Positions 55,190-63,779 of a stretch of 64,000 bases of DNA are shown in pieces (the stretch's first letter is position 1; every line of letters starts with the position of its first letter). The DNA lies in the NCBI RefSeq assembly GCF_030816965.1, contig NZ_JAUSYQ010000002.1, positions 62,001 to 126,000 on the forward strand, in the 5' to 3' direction. The notes under the pieces were generated by a model. That model had not been told where the DNA came from. It did no database searches and worked only from the letters and a program-made list of their open reading frames with translations. Source of the DNA: Streptomyces canus. GTDB taxonomy: Bacteria > Actinomycetota > Actinomycetes > Streptomycetales > Streptomycetaceae. A program made the translations under genes and the position numbers.

Positions 55190-55918
55190 ATGGATATCAA
55201 CAACTCCGTCGCCCTTGTCACCGGAGCCAACCGCGGCTTGGGCCGCGCCTTCGCCCAGCGCCTGCTCGAACGAGGCGCCCGCAAGGTCTACGCAACGGCC
55301 CGCCGCCCGGAGACCGTGGACCTGCCCGGGGTCGAGGTGCTGCCCCTCGACATCGCCGATCCCGCATCCGTGAGGGCCGCCGCCGAGGCTGCCCCGGACG
55401 TCTCGCTACTCATCAACAACGCCGGAATCAGTACGGGGACCGACCTGGTGACCGGTTCGCTGGACGCGGTGCGGCACGAGCTGGAAACCAACATGTTCGG
55501 ACACCTGGGAATGATCCGGGAGTTCGCGCCGACGCTCGCCAGGAACGGCGGGGGCGCGATCGTCAACGTCCTCTCCGCCATGTCGTGGTTCGGGGGCAAG
55601 GGTGCCAATGCCTACCACCTGACCAAGGCCGCCGCCTGGGCCATGACCAACGGCGTCCGCCTGGAGCTCGCCGAGCAGGGCACGCTCGTCACAGCGGTAC
55701 ACCTCGGCCTGGCCGACACCGACATGGCCGCGGGCTGGCCCGTGGACAAGATCGCTCCGTCGGACCTGGCCGACGCGGCGCTCGACGGTGTCGAGGCGGG
55801 CTCCGCCGAGGTCCTCGCCGATCAGTGGAGTCGGGACGTCAAGGCTCGTCTGCCGCTGACGCCGGAAGAGTTCAACGCCGCAATGGACCGCGCCCTAGCG
55901 GCGCTGATGGCGGCCTGA
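55190..55918 (+). CDS. Classical SDR oxidoreductase
   Basis: A 242-residue SDR with intact motifs: VALVTGANRGLGRAF (cofactor), LLINNAGIS (NNAG), and catalytic Tyr142-x-x-x-Lys146 in NAYHLTKAAA with Ser129/132 in VLSAMSWFGG. It should reduce a carbonyl or oxidise an alcohol with NAD(P)H. ATG 55190 lies only about 9 bases after the -10 element, so the transcript has a very short or absent leader. Divergent from the broken MerR gene. A hairpin follows directly. Confidence 0.9.
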   Translation: MDINNSVALVTGANRGLGRAFAQRLLERGARKVYATARRPETVDLPGVEVLPLDIADPASVRAAAEAAPDVSLLINNAGISTGTDLVTGSLDAVRHELETNMFGHLGMIREFAPTLARNGGGAIVNVLSAMSWFGGKGANAYHLTKAAAWAMTNGVRLELAEQGTLVTAVHLGLADTDMAAGWPVDKIAPSDLADAALDGVEAGSAEVLADQWSRDVKARLPLTPEEFNAAMDRALAALMAA

Positions 55919-55935
55919 GCGGCCCCTCGGGCCGC
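55919..55935 (+). terminator. GC-rich hairpin after the SDR gene
   Basis: GCGGCCC-ctc-GGGCCGC begins at the base after the stop codon: a seven-base perfect stem with a 3-base loop. Confidence 0.65.
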
Positions 55936-56720
55936 ATCAGCTCAGGCAGTACTCCACTGGTGCGCGGGGCCGCCGCGCCACTCGATCCACCGGTCGCCGT
56001 CCATGAGGCTGTCGGGATCCTGGACGCCCGCGCCCTCGAGGAACGCAGATGTACTCCTGCAGCGCGAAGATGGGTGCCGACGGCGGCGGTCGCGGACATG
56101 ACCGGGTAGCGGAACGACGCGGACAGTTCCGCCCCGTCCCAGGCGTCCTCCAGCAGCCAGTGCACCCGCTCGAACCCGCCACTGGCACCGAGCGTCTTGC
56201 CCGGGTGACGGAACCGGGCGACCGTGAGCCGGTCCCCGTCGGGCAGCCGCACATCCTGGGCGGTCAGGTGTTCCACCATGCGACGGCCCCCTTCCACGTC
56301 CTCCGGGTAACGCCGGTAGTAGGCGGAGTTCTTGGCGGCGACACTGAATACAACCGGCTGTAGATCTCCGCCGCGTCTGCCGTCAGCGCGGGCAGTCGCC
56401 CGGTCACCAGGCAGCCCGCCAGGCCATCCGGGGCGTAGGAGAGGCAGGTGAGGGACACGAACCCTCCGTAGCTCTGTCCGAGGATCGTCCACGGGCGGCC
56501 TCGCGTGAGCCGACGGCAGACCACTTCGGCGTCCGCGACGATGCTGTCGGCCCGGAAGTGCCCTAAATATGCAGCGAGCTCCACATCCGGGCGACCGGAG
56601 GCCGTGGAGGCGGAGACCGGGGTGCTGCGTCCGGTGCCGCGCTGGTCCACCAGCACGACGCGGTGGGTACGCAGGGCCGTCCGGAGCCAGCTCGGCATCG
56701 GCGGTCGCGGCGCATCAACC
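55936..56720 (-). pseudogene. Prolyl-aminopeptidase-like (S33) hydrolase, truncated
   Basis: The minus strand has WLRTALRTHRVVLVDQRGTG RSTP, then RPWTILGQSYGGFVSLTCLS with the nucleophile elbow GQSYGG, and, after a shift near 56350, NSAYYRRYPEDVEGGRRMVE HL and GASGGFERVHWLLEDAWDG. These are signatures of proline iminopeptidase. The N-terminus is lost at about 56715 by fusion to a dehalogenase fragment and the C-terminal His is missing. Confidence 0.75.
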
Positions 56721-56965
56721 GCGATCCGGACGCCTGGTACGGGGGCCAGCCCCACCACTGCGCGGACGAGGTGTTCAGCGACTACCGCGCCGCCCGCCGC
56801 GACCCCAAGGTCGTGCACGCCATGTGCGAGGACTACCGAGCGGGACTGACCATCGACCGACGCGACGACGAAGCGGACAAGGCAGCGGGAAGGAAACTCG
56901 GCTGCCCCGTCCTCGTGGCGTGGGGCAGACACGACGACCTGCCCGACCTCTACGGCCGTTCTCTT
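56708..56965 (+). pseudogene. Haloacetate-dehalogenase-like hydrolase, C-terminal remnant
   Basis: DPDAWYGGQPHHCADEVFSD YRAARRDPKVVHAMCEDYRA GLTIDRRDDEADKAAGRKLG contain the cap region typical of fluoroacetate dehalogenase relatives, followed by CPVLVAWGRHDDLPDLYG (acid segment). Start and end are missing. Confidence 0.65.
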
Positions 56966-57084
56966 GACCGTGCTGGCTGTGGTGGTGGGCATGCGGAGTC
57001 TCCGTCCGAGGTGCTACAGCTGCGGGTGGCTACGGGGCGCCGGTGATCTTGTCGGGGTTACCGGTAGGCCCCGTCCCACATCTC

Positions 57085-57400
57085 CTCCAGGCGTTTCTTC
57101 CGCAGGCTGATGAAAGAGACGCGCGCGGTGCCGCGGGTGATCGTCACCGACAAGCTCCGCTCCTACGGCGCCACCCACCGCGAGGTCATGCCCTCCGTCG
57201 AGCACCGCCAGTCGAAGAACCCGAACAACCGGGCGGAGAACAGCCACCAGCCCACCAGACAGCGCGAACGGCCGATGAAGGGCTTCCGCTCAGTGGGCGG
57301 GACCCAGCGGTTCCTGTCCGCGTTCAGCGATACCTCGCCCCACTTCCGGCCCCGCCGCCATCGGATGCCTGCACACGACTACCGAGCCGAGATGACCGTC
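57085..57400 (+). mobile_element. IS6-family transposase, C-terminal remnant
   Basis: RFFRRLMKETRAVPRVIVTD KLRSYGATHREVMPSVEHRQ, then NNRAENSHQPTRQRERPMKG FRSVGGTQRFLSAFS. This contains the second Asp (VTDKLRSY) and the Glu (NRAENSH) of the IS6 DDE domain. The N-terminal half is missing. Confidence 0.85.
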
Positions 57401-57609
57401 CGCTTCGCAATCCGTGGCGTTGACGATGTCCGCCTGGGCGCCGCCCTTGCCGGGGTTGGACCAGGTGCCCGTTGCGGGCAGCTGCGCCACCTCGGTCGCG
57501 TAGGAGGCAATGGTGCCCACCTCGGCCGGGGCGTCGACGGCGGCTTGCGCGGCGGCGAGGACATCGGGCGGCTCGCCATCAAGCTGGGTCAGGTCCGGCT
57601 TCGGACAGG

Positions 57610-58545
57610 TCAGACGGTGACGACGACTTTGCCCCGTGAGTACCGGCCCGACGCGAACTCCGCCAGGGCCTTGGGGGCGTCGTCCAGGGGGTAGGTGGCC
57701 GCGACCTCTACGGACAGGGTGCCCGCGGCGACGCGCTCGGCTAGATGCTGCAACATCCCTTCGGTCGCCGCCATCCGCACGTACACGACGCTGATGTCGC
57801 GCTCGAAGGTCTCCGGGCCCATCAGTGTGGACAGCAGCCGGCCGCCGTCCTTCACCGCGTCCGCCGTGTCAAGGAGGGCGGGTCCGCGATGGATGAGATC
57901 CAGTACGACGTCCAGCCGTCCGCCGGCCAGCCGCTGAGACTCCTTCACCGGATCGGTCGAGGTGTAGTCGATGACGTCGTGCGCACCGAGGGAGCGCACG
58001 TAGTCGGCGTCGGCGGGCGCCGCCGTGGCCAGCACCCGCATGCCCGCCTGCGCCGCGAGCTGGACGGTGAAGGAACCGACGCCGCCGGTGGCCCCGATGA
58101 TCAGGATCGTCCGGCCGGCCTCGGCCTCGGCCGCCGCCATGATGCACTCGGCGGTCACGGAGGCGGCGGGTAGTGCGGCACCGCGCACCGCGTCCAGGCC
58201 CGTCGGCCGCTTGGCCACGTTCGGGCCCACTGCGACCGTCGTGTACTCGGCGATGGTGCCCGGGTGGAAGTGGGTGTAGGCCACCACGGCATCACCGATC
58301 TCGTACCCTGTGGCGCCCTCGCCGACGGCCTTCACGACTCCGGCGGCGTCCATGCCCACGACGAAGGGGTGCTCGACGGGCATCATGGCGCGCATCGCGC
58401 CGGTCACCAGCGCGCTGTCCAGAGGGTTGAGACCCGCGGCTTCCACCTGTACGAGCAGCTCACCGGGACCCGGACGGGGAGCGGGCACATCGGTGACGAC
58501 GAGCTGGTCCAGCGGGCCGTAGGACGGGGCGACAAGTGCTTTCAC
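57610..58545 (-). CDS. NADP-dependent quinone-oxidoreductase-type MDR protein
   Basis: A 311-residue zinc-independent medium-chain dehydrogenase/reductase. The N-terminal GroES-like domain is ALVAPSYGPLDQLVVTDVPA with AAGLNPLDSALVTG. The Rossmann motif GATGGVGSFTVQLAAQ lies near 151-166. The QOR signature region ends KGGRLLSTLMG and the C-terminus is YSRGKVVVTV. No zinc-ligand Cys cluster. GTG 58545 has GGAGGAG at good spacing. It reduces quinones or enones. Divergent from the LuxR-type regulator (140 bases), its likely partner. Confidence 0.92.
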   Translation of the reverse strand: MKALVAPSYGPLDQLVVTDVPAPRPGPGELLVQVEAAGLNPLDSALVTGAMRAMMPVEHPFVVGMDAAGVVKAVGEGATGYEIGDAVVAYTHFHPGTIAEYTTVAVGPNVAKRPTGLDAVRGAALPAASVTAECIMAAAEAEAGRTILIIGATGGVGSFTVQLAAQAGMRVLATAAPADADYVRSLGAHDVIDYTSTDPVKESQRLAGGRLDVVLDLIHRGPALLDTADAVKDGGRLLSTLMGPETFERDISVVYVRMAATEGMLQHLAERVAAGTLSVEVAATYPLDDAPKALAEFASGRYSRGKVVVTV

Positions 58546-58685
58546 GGGTCTTACTCCTCCACAGGCGGATACGACGGGGTCCAGCTTTGCGCCGAGGAGT
58601 GCCGCAGGTACCCGTCCTTCCGGCCGGAACGGACTGCTCGAAAGAGCAGGCCGACGGCGACGAACGCTCATTAGGGTGGGCGGTT

Positions 58686-59975
58686 ATGGAAGCTGGTGAC
58701 TGGTCGGACCCGGCGCAGGTGCTCAGCGCCGCGAAATCCGTACTCGAGGTGCCACCGGAAGGCACCGCCGAGCAGCTGTCCGCGGTCCTCTCCGGGCCGC
58801 TGCCGCACCGCGCGCTGGCCGTTCTCACGGGTGACTGCTCCCGCTCGCCGATGCGCAGGGTCGGTGAGGCAGGCGTCGCCGACCGGATTTCCAGCGCGGA
58901 ACTGGCCCGGCTGGCCGGCGCGGTGGACATCGGTGTGCCGCGCTTCGCCGTCGCCCTCATCGGTGGGGAGGAGCGCCGCGTGCTGTCCGTGGCCTCCGCC
59001 CCGCACCAGCGTTCCGGGGCGCTGGTGGCCGTCGTGACGGCGGACGGCTACGAACCGGCGCCCGGGATCCGGCAGTTGGTGCAGCAGCTGTGGGACATCA
59101 TCTCCCTTCAGCTGTCGGGGTACGCGGCGCAGGCCCACCCTGTCCCGCTCGCCGGGAACCGGATAGCGGCCCAGGAACGGGCCAGGGTCATCGCCGAGTT
59201 GACCGACGCGCACACGGCCGCGCTGTCCGCACTCCTCGGTGCGCTGCGCTCCCGCACGCTCGACGACGCAGCCGCCCGGCGTACGGCCGCGGACATCGCG
59301 GTCTCCGCCCTCATCGAGCTGCGCGCCGCCGGAGATCTCGACCGGTCCCTCACCGAGGAGACCGGGCAGGAGGCCTTCGCCCGCCTCGAAGAACGTCTCG
59401 CTCCTCTCACCAGATACAGCGACGTGACCCTCGAACTCGTTCCTCCGGATCCTGGTCTGCGAACGCGCCTGCTTCCCAGCGACATCGCCCACGCCGCGCG
59501 CGCTGTCGCACGGGGCGGCGTGCTGCTGATGCTGGAACAGGACGGGATCGGCCGTATCCGCGTCGAGTGGAAACTCACCGGTGTCGGACTGCGGATCTCT
59601 CTCCGGGACGACGGGCCCGGAGGACTCGCGGCGGACGCGCTCACCATGCACCGGCTCGCGGACCGGGTCGCGTCGCTCGGCGGCGAGGTATCCCTCGACG
59701 CGGTGCCGGGCTGGGGCACGCACATCACGGTCGAACTGCCGCTCACCGCCCGGGAGGCTCCGTCGGCCGACGCCCTGCACGCCCTGAACCCGCGCGAACT
59801 GCAGGTCCTCGAGCAGATCACCGAGGGGCTCCGCAACCGGAAAATCGCCGAAGCGCTGCAGATCAGTGAGCACACCGTGAAGTACCACGTCCGCAACATC
59901 CTGGAGAAGCTGAAGGTCGATTCACGGGGCGAGGCCGCCGCCCTGGCCCGGGGGGCACGGCGCTCACTGGTGTGA
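58686..59975 (+). CDS. Histidine-kinase-like ATPase fused to a LuxR DNA-binding domain
   Basis: A 429-residue one-polypeptide regulator. Residues 1-150 form a sensor domain with no recognised family. Residues 160-215 resemble the dimerisation helix of NarL-type kinases (ERARVIAELTDAHTAALSAL), but the phosphoacceptor His of ELHD is Thr. Residues 245-355 form a HATPase with the G box RDDGPGGLAADALT; the N box is poor. Residues 364-425 are a complete LuxR HTH (LNPRELQVLEQITEGLRNRK IAEALQISEHTVKYHVRNIL). It may therefore bind DNA in response to ATP or sensor state without phosphotransfer. ATG 58686. Divergent from the quinone reductase. Confidence 0.88.
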   Translation: MEAGDWSDPAQVLSAAKSVLEVPPEGTAEQLSAVLSGPLPHRALAVLTGDCSRSPMRRVGEAGVADRISSAELARLAGAVDIGVPRFAVALIGGEERRVLSVASAPHQRSGALVAVVTADGYEPAPGIRQLVQQLWDIISLQLSGYAAQAHPVPLAGNRIAAQERARVIAELTDAHTAALSALLGALRSRTLDDAAARRTAADIAVSALIELRAAGDLDRSLTEETGQEAFARLEERLAPLTRYSDVTLELVPPDPGLRTRLLPSDIAHAARAVARGGVLLMLEQDGIGRIRVEWKLTGVGLRISLRDDGPGGLAADALTMHRLADRVASLGGEVSLDAVPGWGTHITVELPLTAREAPSADALHALNPRELQVLEQITEGLRNRKIAEALQISEHTVKYHVRNILEKLKVDSRGEAAALARGARRSLV

Positions 59976-60093
59976 CCCGGTACGAGGGCGGGGGCGGCCG
60001 ACCCCGGCTGGCCGGGTGCTCAAGGGGTGCTCCAGAGGGCCGGTGCATGCTGCGGCCTGAGACCGAACGGACCGGACCTGCCGGAGGATCCCC

Positions 60094-60195
60094 ATGCGCG
60101 GAGTCCAACCACCTGAGCTGCCTGAACCGTCCGAGCTGCTCGGCCTGTGGCGACTTGTCTCGTACCACGACGAGGACGCCGAAGGCGTGCACTGA
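60094..60195 (+). pseudogene. Lipocalin-like domain protein, N-terminal scrap
   Basis: CCGGAGGA precedes ATG 60094; 33 codons end in a stop: PPELPEPSELLGLWRLVSYH DEDAEGVH. GxWRLVSY is the opening of lipocalin-like_5 proteins. The remainder is replaced by a FolP fragment. Confidence 0.55.
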
Positions 60196-60200
60196 CGTGC

Positions 60201-60434
60201 CTCGGGCGGCTGAAGGTCAGGTTCGAGGTGCCGGTCCTGGTGTCGCCCTCCCGCAAGTCGTTCCTGCGGGAAATCACCGGGACCGGCCTCCCGGGGATCG
60301 GTCCGGTAAGCCTTGCGGCGGAGTTGTACGCCGCCCTGAACGGCGCGGACTACCTCCGCACCCATGACGTCGCCGCTATTCGCGATGCGCTCACGGTCTT
60401 CAAAGCCCTGGAAGCAGCGAAGGCAGGTGTGTGA
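60201..60434 (+). pseudogene. folP: Dihydropteroate synthase, C-terminal remnant
   Basis: VPVLVSPSRKSFLREITGTG and SLAAELYAALNGADYLRTHD VAAIRDALTVFKALEA match the last quarter of FolP, including SRKxFL (pterin/phosphate pocket) and RTHDV. The N-terminus is missing. Its stop overlaps the start of a Nudix gene (TGATG), an overlap that may be original. Confidence 0.75.
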
Positions 60435-60780
60435 TGGAGCAGCGGGAAGCGATCGTCGCGGTGGTGCGAAAAGGCGAGCGGGTGCTGGTCATCCGGCGAG
60501 GGCTGCTGGCCCGGCTGCCGGGTTACTGGGCGCCGCTCAGCGGAAAGCTGGAACCCGGTGAGACACAGGAGGAATCCTTGCTGCGGGAGGTTCGCGAGGA
60601 AGTGGGTCTGAGGGTCTCACCGTAACCAAGGTCTGGGAGTCGCAGACCGAGGACGGCATGTTCCGTCTGCACTGGTGGCTTGCCGAGGCGGAAGAAGGCG
60701 AGATCGTCATGCAGGAGGGTGAGGTAAGCGACGTACGGTGGGTCACCGCACGGGAGTTCGCCCGGTCACGTCCCGCTGCG
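60434..60780 (+). pseudogene. Nudix hydrolase with one frameshift
   Basis: ATG 60434 overlaps the FolP stop. QREAIVAVVRKGERVLVIRR GLLARLPGYWAPLSGKLEPG ETQEESLLREVREEVGL holds a complete Nudix box (Gx5Ex7REVxEEVGL). After a shift near 60615 it continues TKVWESQTEDGMFRLHWWLA and EVSDVRWVTAREFARSRP. It resembles the FolQ-type dihydroneopterin triphosphatase or MutT group; location beside FolP supports folate-related origin. Confidence 0.78.
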
Positions 60781-60892
60781 CCGGGGAGCACGCCCCCTGG
60801 TTCGGGCGAGGGGCACGGCTCGGGCAGCCGGGCGTGCCGGTGGTCAGTGTCCGCCGGGAGTCAAGGGGTGCACGGTCATTCCCCGGCCGCGC

Positions 60893-61056
60893 GCCATCAA
60901 GAGCAGCATCGGCTGTCTCATGCACCACCGCGGACTCGCGGGTGACTACGAGACCCACCCGCACCGCTCCGAAGTCATCCCCGTGCGGCGCAGTGCCAGT
61001 TCGCGTGTCCGCTCAAGGGGCGACGACACCTGGCGTCCATGCGTGGGCGGCAACTG
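60893..61056 (+). mobile_element. IS5-family transposase, C-terminal scrap
   Basis: AIKSSIGCLMHHRGLAGDYE THPHRSEVI resembles the conserved LxRDYETxPHRSEA terminus of IS5 transposases. Only about 30 residues match. Confidence 0.45.
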
Positions 61057-61123
61057 AGGATGCTGCGTCGTCGGGGCCGGCGCACAGCCCTGTGACCGCC
61101 AGGCTCTGCCCACGACTCACGCG

Positions 61124-61522
61124 TCAGGGCCCGCCCGTCCGAGTGCGCCCTGGCGCCGCCCCATCGTTACGCGCAGCGCGCCTCTCCGTGCGGTAGTCGT
61201 AGTACGCCCATGCCACCACCGCGACGCCGGCCGTGAGCCCGACTGCCACGATCCGTACGGCACCGCTGGTCAGGGCGGCGGCCAGACCGGTGAGTCCCGC
61301 GCCGCAGAACATGAGCACGCGACTGACGAAGCGCTGCTCGGGCGGTTGCGGGTCCTCTCGGTCCTTGAGATCGTGCACGGCGTCACGAGCTGGATGTACG
61401 GAACCGTGCCGGACACGGGCCCGGTATGTCAGCCCGTAGCTGATCAGTGCGTACAGTGCGAGAGCGCCAAGGGTCCAGAGCCAGACGTACGGGTCGTCAC
61501 TCGATCCTCGTGCCAGATACAT
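61124..61522 (-). CDS. Small membrane protein, three predicted helices
   Basis: A 132-residue protein from ATG 61522 with GGAGGAC ten bases upstream (GTG 61540 is a longer option). Helices: YVWLWTLGALALYALISYGL, FVSRVLMFCGAGLTGLAAAL and IVAVGLTAGVAVVAWAYYDY, with a charged loop (DAVHDLKDREDPQPPEQR) between the first two. No family recognised. It is convergent with nothing and transcribed with the ATPase gene upstream at 61998, suggesting a two-gene operon. Confidence 0.65.
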   Translation of the reverse strand: MYLARGSSDDPYVWLWTLGALALYALISYGLTYRARVRHGSVHPARDAVHDLKDREDPQPPEQRFVSRVLMFCGAGLTGLAAALTSGAVRIVAVGLTAGVAVVAWAYYDYRTERRAARNDGAAPGRTRTGGP

Positions 61523-61566
61523 GACGCCTGTGTCCTCCACAGCGGGCTTTCACCAGTGAGCAGAAC

Positions 61567-61998
61567 TCAACTGCGGCTGTCCTCAAAGCCGGTGGCGGCA
61601 GCGGGGCCGGAAGGACGGAAGCATGCCGTCACCGTCTTGCCGTGCCGTTGGCACCTCGTCCCCCACTCATCGGCGAGCTTGCGCACGATGGACACCCCGC
61701 GGCCGGAGACGGCGCCCTGCTCCGGTTCGCGCTGCCGCGGCAGCGACGGGTCCTCGTCGTGGACGCTCACCTGAAGGCAGTCACCGTCCCAGGTGAGGAC
61801 CAGGTGTGCGTCGCTGTGCGCGTGGACGTGCGCATTGGTGATCAGCTCGGACACGGCCAGCACGATGGCGTCCACCGTGTCCGGTTCGGCAGCGGTCCAA
61901 GGCAGCGACTCAAGACGCCTGCGCGTCCACTCCCGGCCGACGCGTACTCCTTCGGACATGGGGAATGAGTGCGCCCACCCCATCGCCTTCACCGCCAC
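61567..61998 (-). CDS. RsbW-like ATP-binding protein
   Basis: A 143-residue HATPase of the anti-sigma-factor/serine-kinase group common in Streptomyces. N box: IVLAVSELITNAHVHAHSDA HL (E-L-x-x-N-A). G1: VHDEDPSLPRQREPEQGAVS, with GRGVSIVRKLADEWGT as the G2 region. GTG 61998 follows AAGGAGAGG; ATG 61983 or 61968 are alternatives. Such proteins sequester anti-anti-sigma factors or act as orphan kinases. The downstream membrane gene begins 45 bases after the stop. Confidence 0.85.
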   Translation of the reverse strand: MAVKAMGWAHSFPMSEGVRVGREWTRRRLESLPWTAAEPDTVDAIVLAVSELITNAHVHAHSDAHLVLTWDGDCLQVSVHDEDPSLPRQREPEQGAVSGRGVSIVRKLADEWGTRCQRHGKTVTACFRPSGPAAATGFEDSRS

Positions 61999-62092
61999 TG
62001 TCCGACTTCCTCTCCTTGGCCCACCGAACGTCGCGTGCACGTACCGTGTACCCGGCCCCCGACTCAACAGGCATGACGACGCCCTTCCTCGA

Positions 62093-62107
62093 GTCTGATG
62101 ATCAACG
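62093..62107 (+). repeat. Fourth copy of GATGATCAACG motif
   Basis: TGATGATCAACGCGG shares 11 bases with the 1704-1727 repeat. It may be another solo IS end or chance. Confidence 0.3.
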
Positions 62108-62463
62108 CGGACAGAACACAAGAACGACCCCCCGGGACGATGGAGGGGTTCGGAAACCTTCGGCCCATCCGGTCAGGGAACGCGCGGGGCAAGCTGTTGG
62201 CGTCCGCGGCCCCGCGCCGAGATGCTCCTCCAAGTGCCCATCGAGCTTGCGGAGAAGAGCAGCGTCGCGACAGGGACTACAGGCTGATGTGGGACTCGAT
62301 GAGCGGGTTCGTGCAGTGCGAGACGCGGTCGGTGCGGACGACGGGCATCCTGCGTCCGCCGGAGTAGTGCCCGGTGAACTGCCGAAGGGCCGCTTCCAGC
62401 TCGGGCACCTTGAGCTCATCCAAGCGAGGGCGTTCTTCGCCACCGCCTACGCGGGTTCGGCGA

Positions 62464-62640
62464 TCACGAGACCACCGTCAGCACGATCTTGCCTTTTGAT
62501 GTGGCCCTGCGCGGCTCGCGTGTGTGCGGCCCGCATCGGGGAGCTGGGTAGGTACTGTCCACCCCGACCTGGAGCTCGTCCTGGTCGAGCAGACGCCCGA
62601 TCTCGGCGAGCTGGGGGCCGGCCAGGACCGTACGCGCGGT
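62464..62640 (-). pseudogene. Quinone oxidoreductase, C-terminal remnant
   Basis: [23 protein letters not shown] and, after a shift, [12 protein letters not shown] and a stop match the conserved C-terminus of MDR quinone reductases (IxxLLDxGxLxVxVDxxYPL...GKIVL). A second such relic besides 6418-6522. Confidence 0.7.
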
Positions 62641-63036
62641 ACGGCCCTGGCCCTGCTGCTGTACCTGAGCAAGGCCGGCCGCCTGCGGTCCCGCGTCGTC
62701 TCGAACCACCTGAGGGTTACCGGACGGTCCACTCTGCGCCGGACCCTGGCCGGTCTTCTCATGTCCGCCGAGAGCTACCGCACCGCCTGGACCGACCGCG
62801 TCGTCCTGATCCCCGAGGACGAACAGCGCCGCACCCACTGGATGTACCACCACCTCACCCTCACGTGGAGCGAGCACTCCGACCCGGTCGCGCTGGAGAA
62901 GAAGCTGATCTCCCAGCTACACCCGACGCCGAACGTCGAGCGACCGGACCATGGCGCCTCCCGAGACCGGGTCAAGCAGGCACGAGCCTTCTACTACGCC
63001 AGCGCCGGCCCACGCCCGGACAAGCAGTCGGCGTAG
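62641..63036 (+). pseudogene. GIY-YIG-type nuclease, C-terminal part
   Basis: [40 protein letters not shown], then [20 protein letters not shown] and [20 protein letters not shown], resembles the second half of a Streptomyces GIY-YIG nuclease-like protein (SNHLRxTGRSTxRRxL, metal-binding Glu near VALEKKLI). The start with GIY-YIG strands is missing. Natural stop at 63036. Confidence 0.55.
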
Positions 63037-63335
63037 TCCGTTTGTCGCTGACCCGTATGCCTCGGCAGCCGCCCTGCGCGCGGCGACCGACGCCGAGTAC
63101 GGCCGCGCCCGGCCCTTGTGCCGATTCGTCCGAGCCGTGCTCAGCGCCACCGCACTCGCCGGCCCCCGGACCGGTCACCATGCTCACCTCCGACCGCGAG
63201 GAGACCTGACCGTGCTGCGCCACGGGCAGGCCGCCACAATCAAAGTCTGATCACGCCGGCAGAAGAGCCGAGGTCGATCAAGTACCCAGTCCGGCCAGGC
63301 CGTCCACGTGATCGATAAGTGGAGAGCGTCTCAGA

Positions 63336-63779
63336 TCAGTTGGCGCACAGGGTCAGGGTGCGCACCGTGCTCGGCGAGATGCCCGGGTCGGCCGCGATCT
63401 CGGTGTCCGAGAGGTCGTGGAAGTACCGCAGTACCACCACCGTCCGTATCCGCATGGGCAGTTGCTGCGGCGCGCGTCAGCTGGTCCCTGCTGTCGACCT
63501 GTCCGTACTCGTCGCCGCGGGCGGCCCGGTCGGGGCCGTCCGCCTGCAAAGCCGTACGGCGAAAGCGGCGCCAGCGGTCGTTGGCCAGGTTGACCTTGAC
63601 CCGCCGCACATAGGCCTCCGGGGCGTCCTTGCCGGATATCGAGCGCAACTTGCGGCAGGCCCGCTCCAGGTCTCCTGGATCAGATCCTCGGCGGCATCGC
63701 GGTTACCCGTCAGGACGAGGAAGCCCCGCAACAGCGCTGCCGACCGAGCGGCGACGAAACCGTCGAAGTCCATATCCAC
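63336..63779 (-). pseudogene. SigE-family ECF sigma factor, frameshifted
   Basis: GTG 63779 has GGGAGG 7 bases upstream. MDFDGFVAARSAALLRGFLV LTGNRDAAEDLIQETW is sigma region 2. After a shift, APEAYVRRVKVNLANDRWRR FRR follows, and after another the region 4 HTH: MRIRTVVVLRYFHDLSDTEI AADPGISPSTVRTLTL to a stop at 63336. All parts of a 160-residue SigE-type sigma factor are present but in three frames. Confidence 0.82.
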
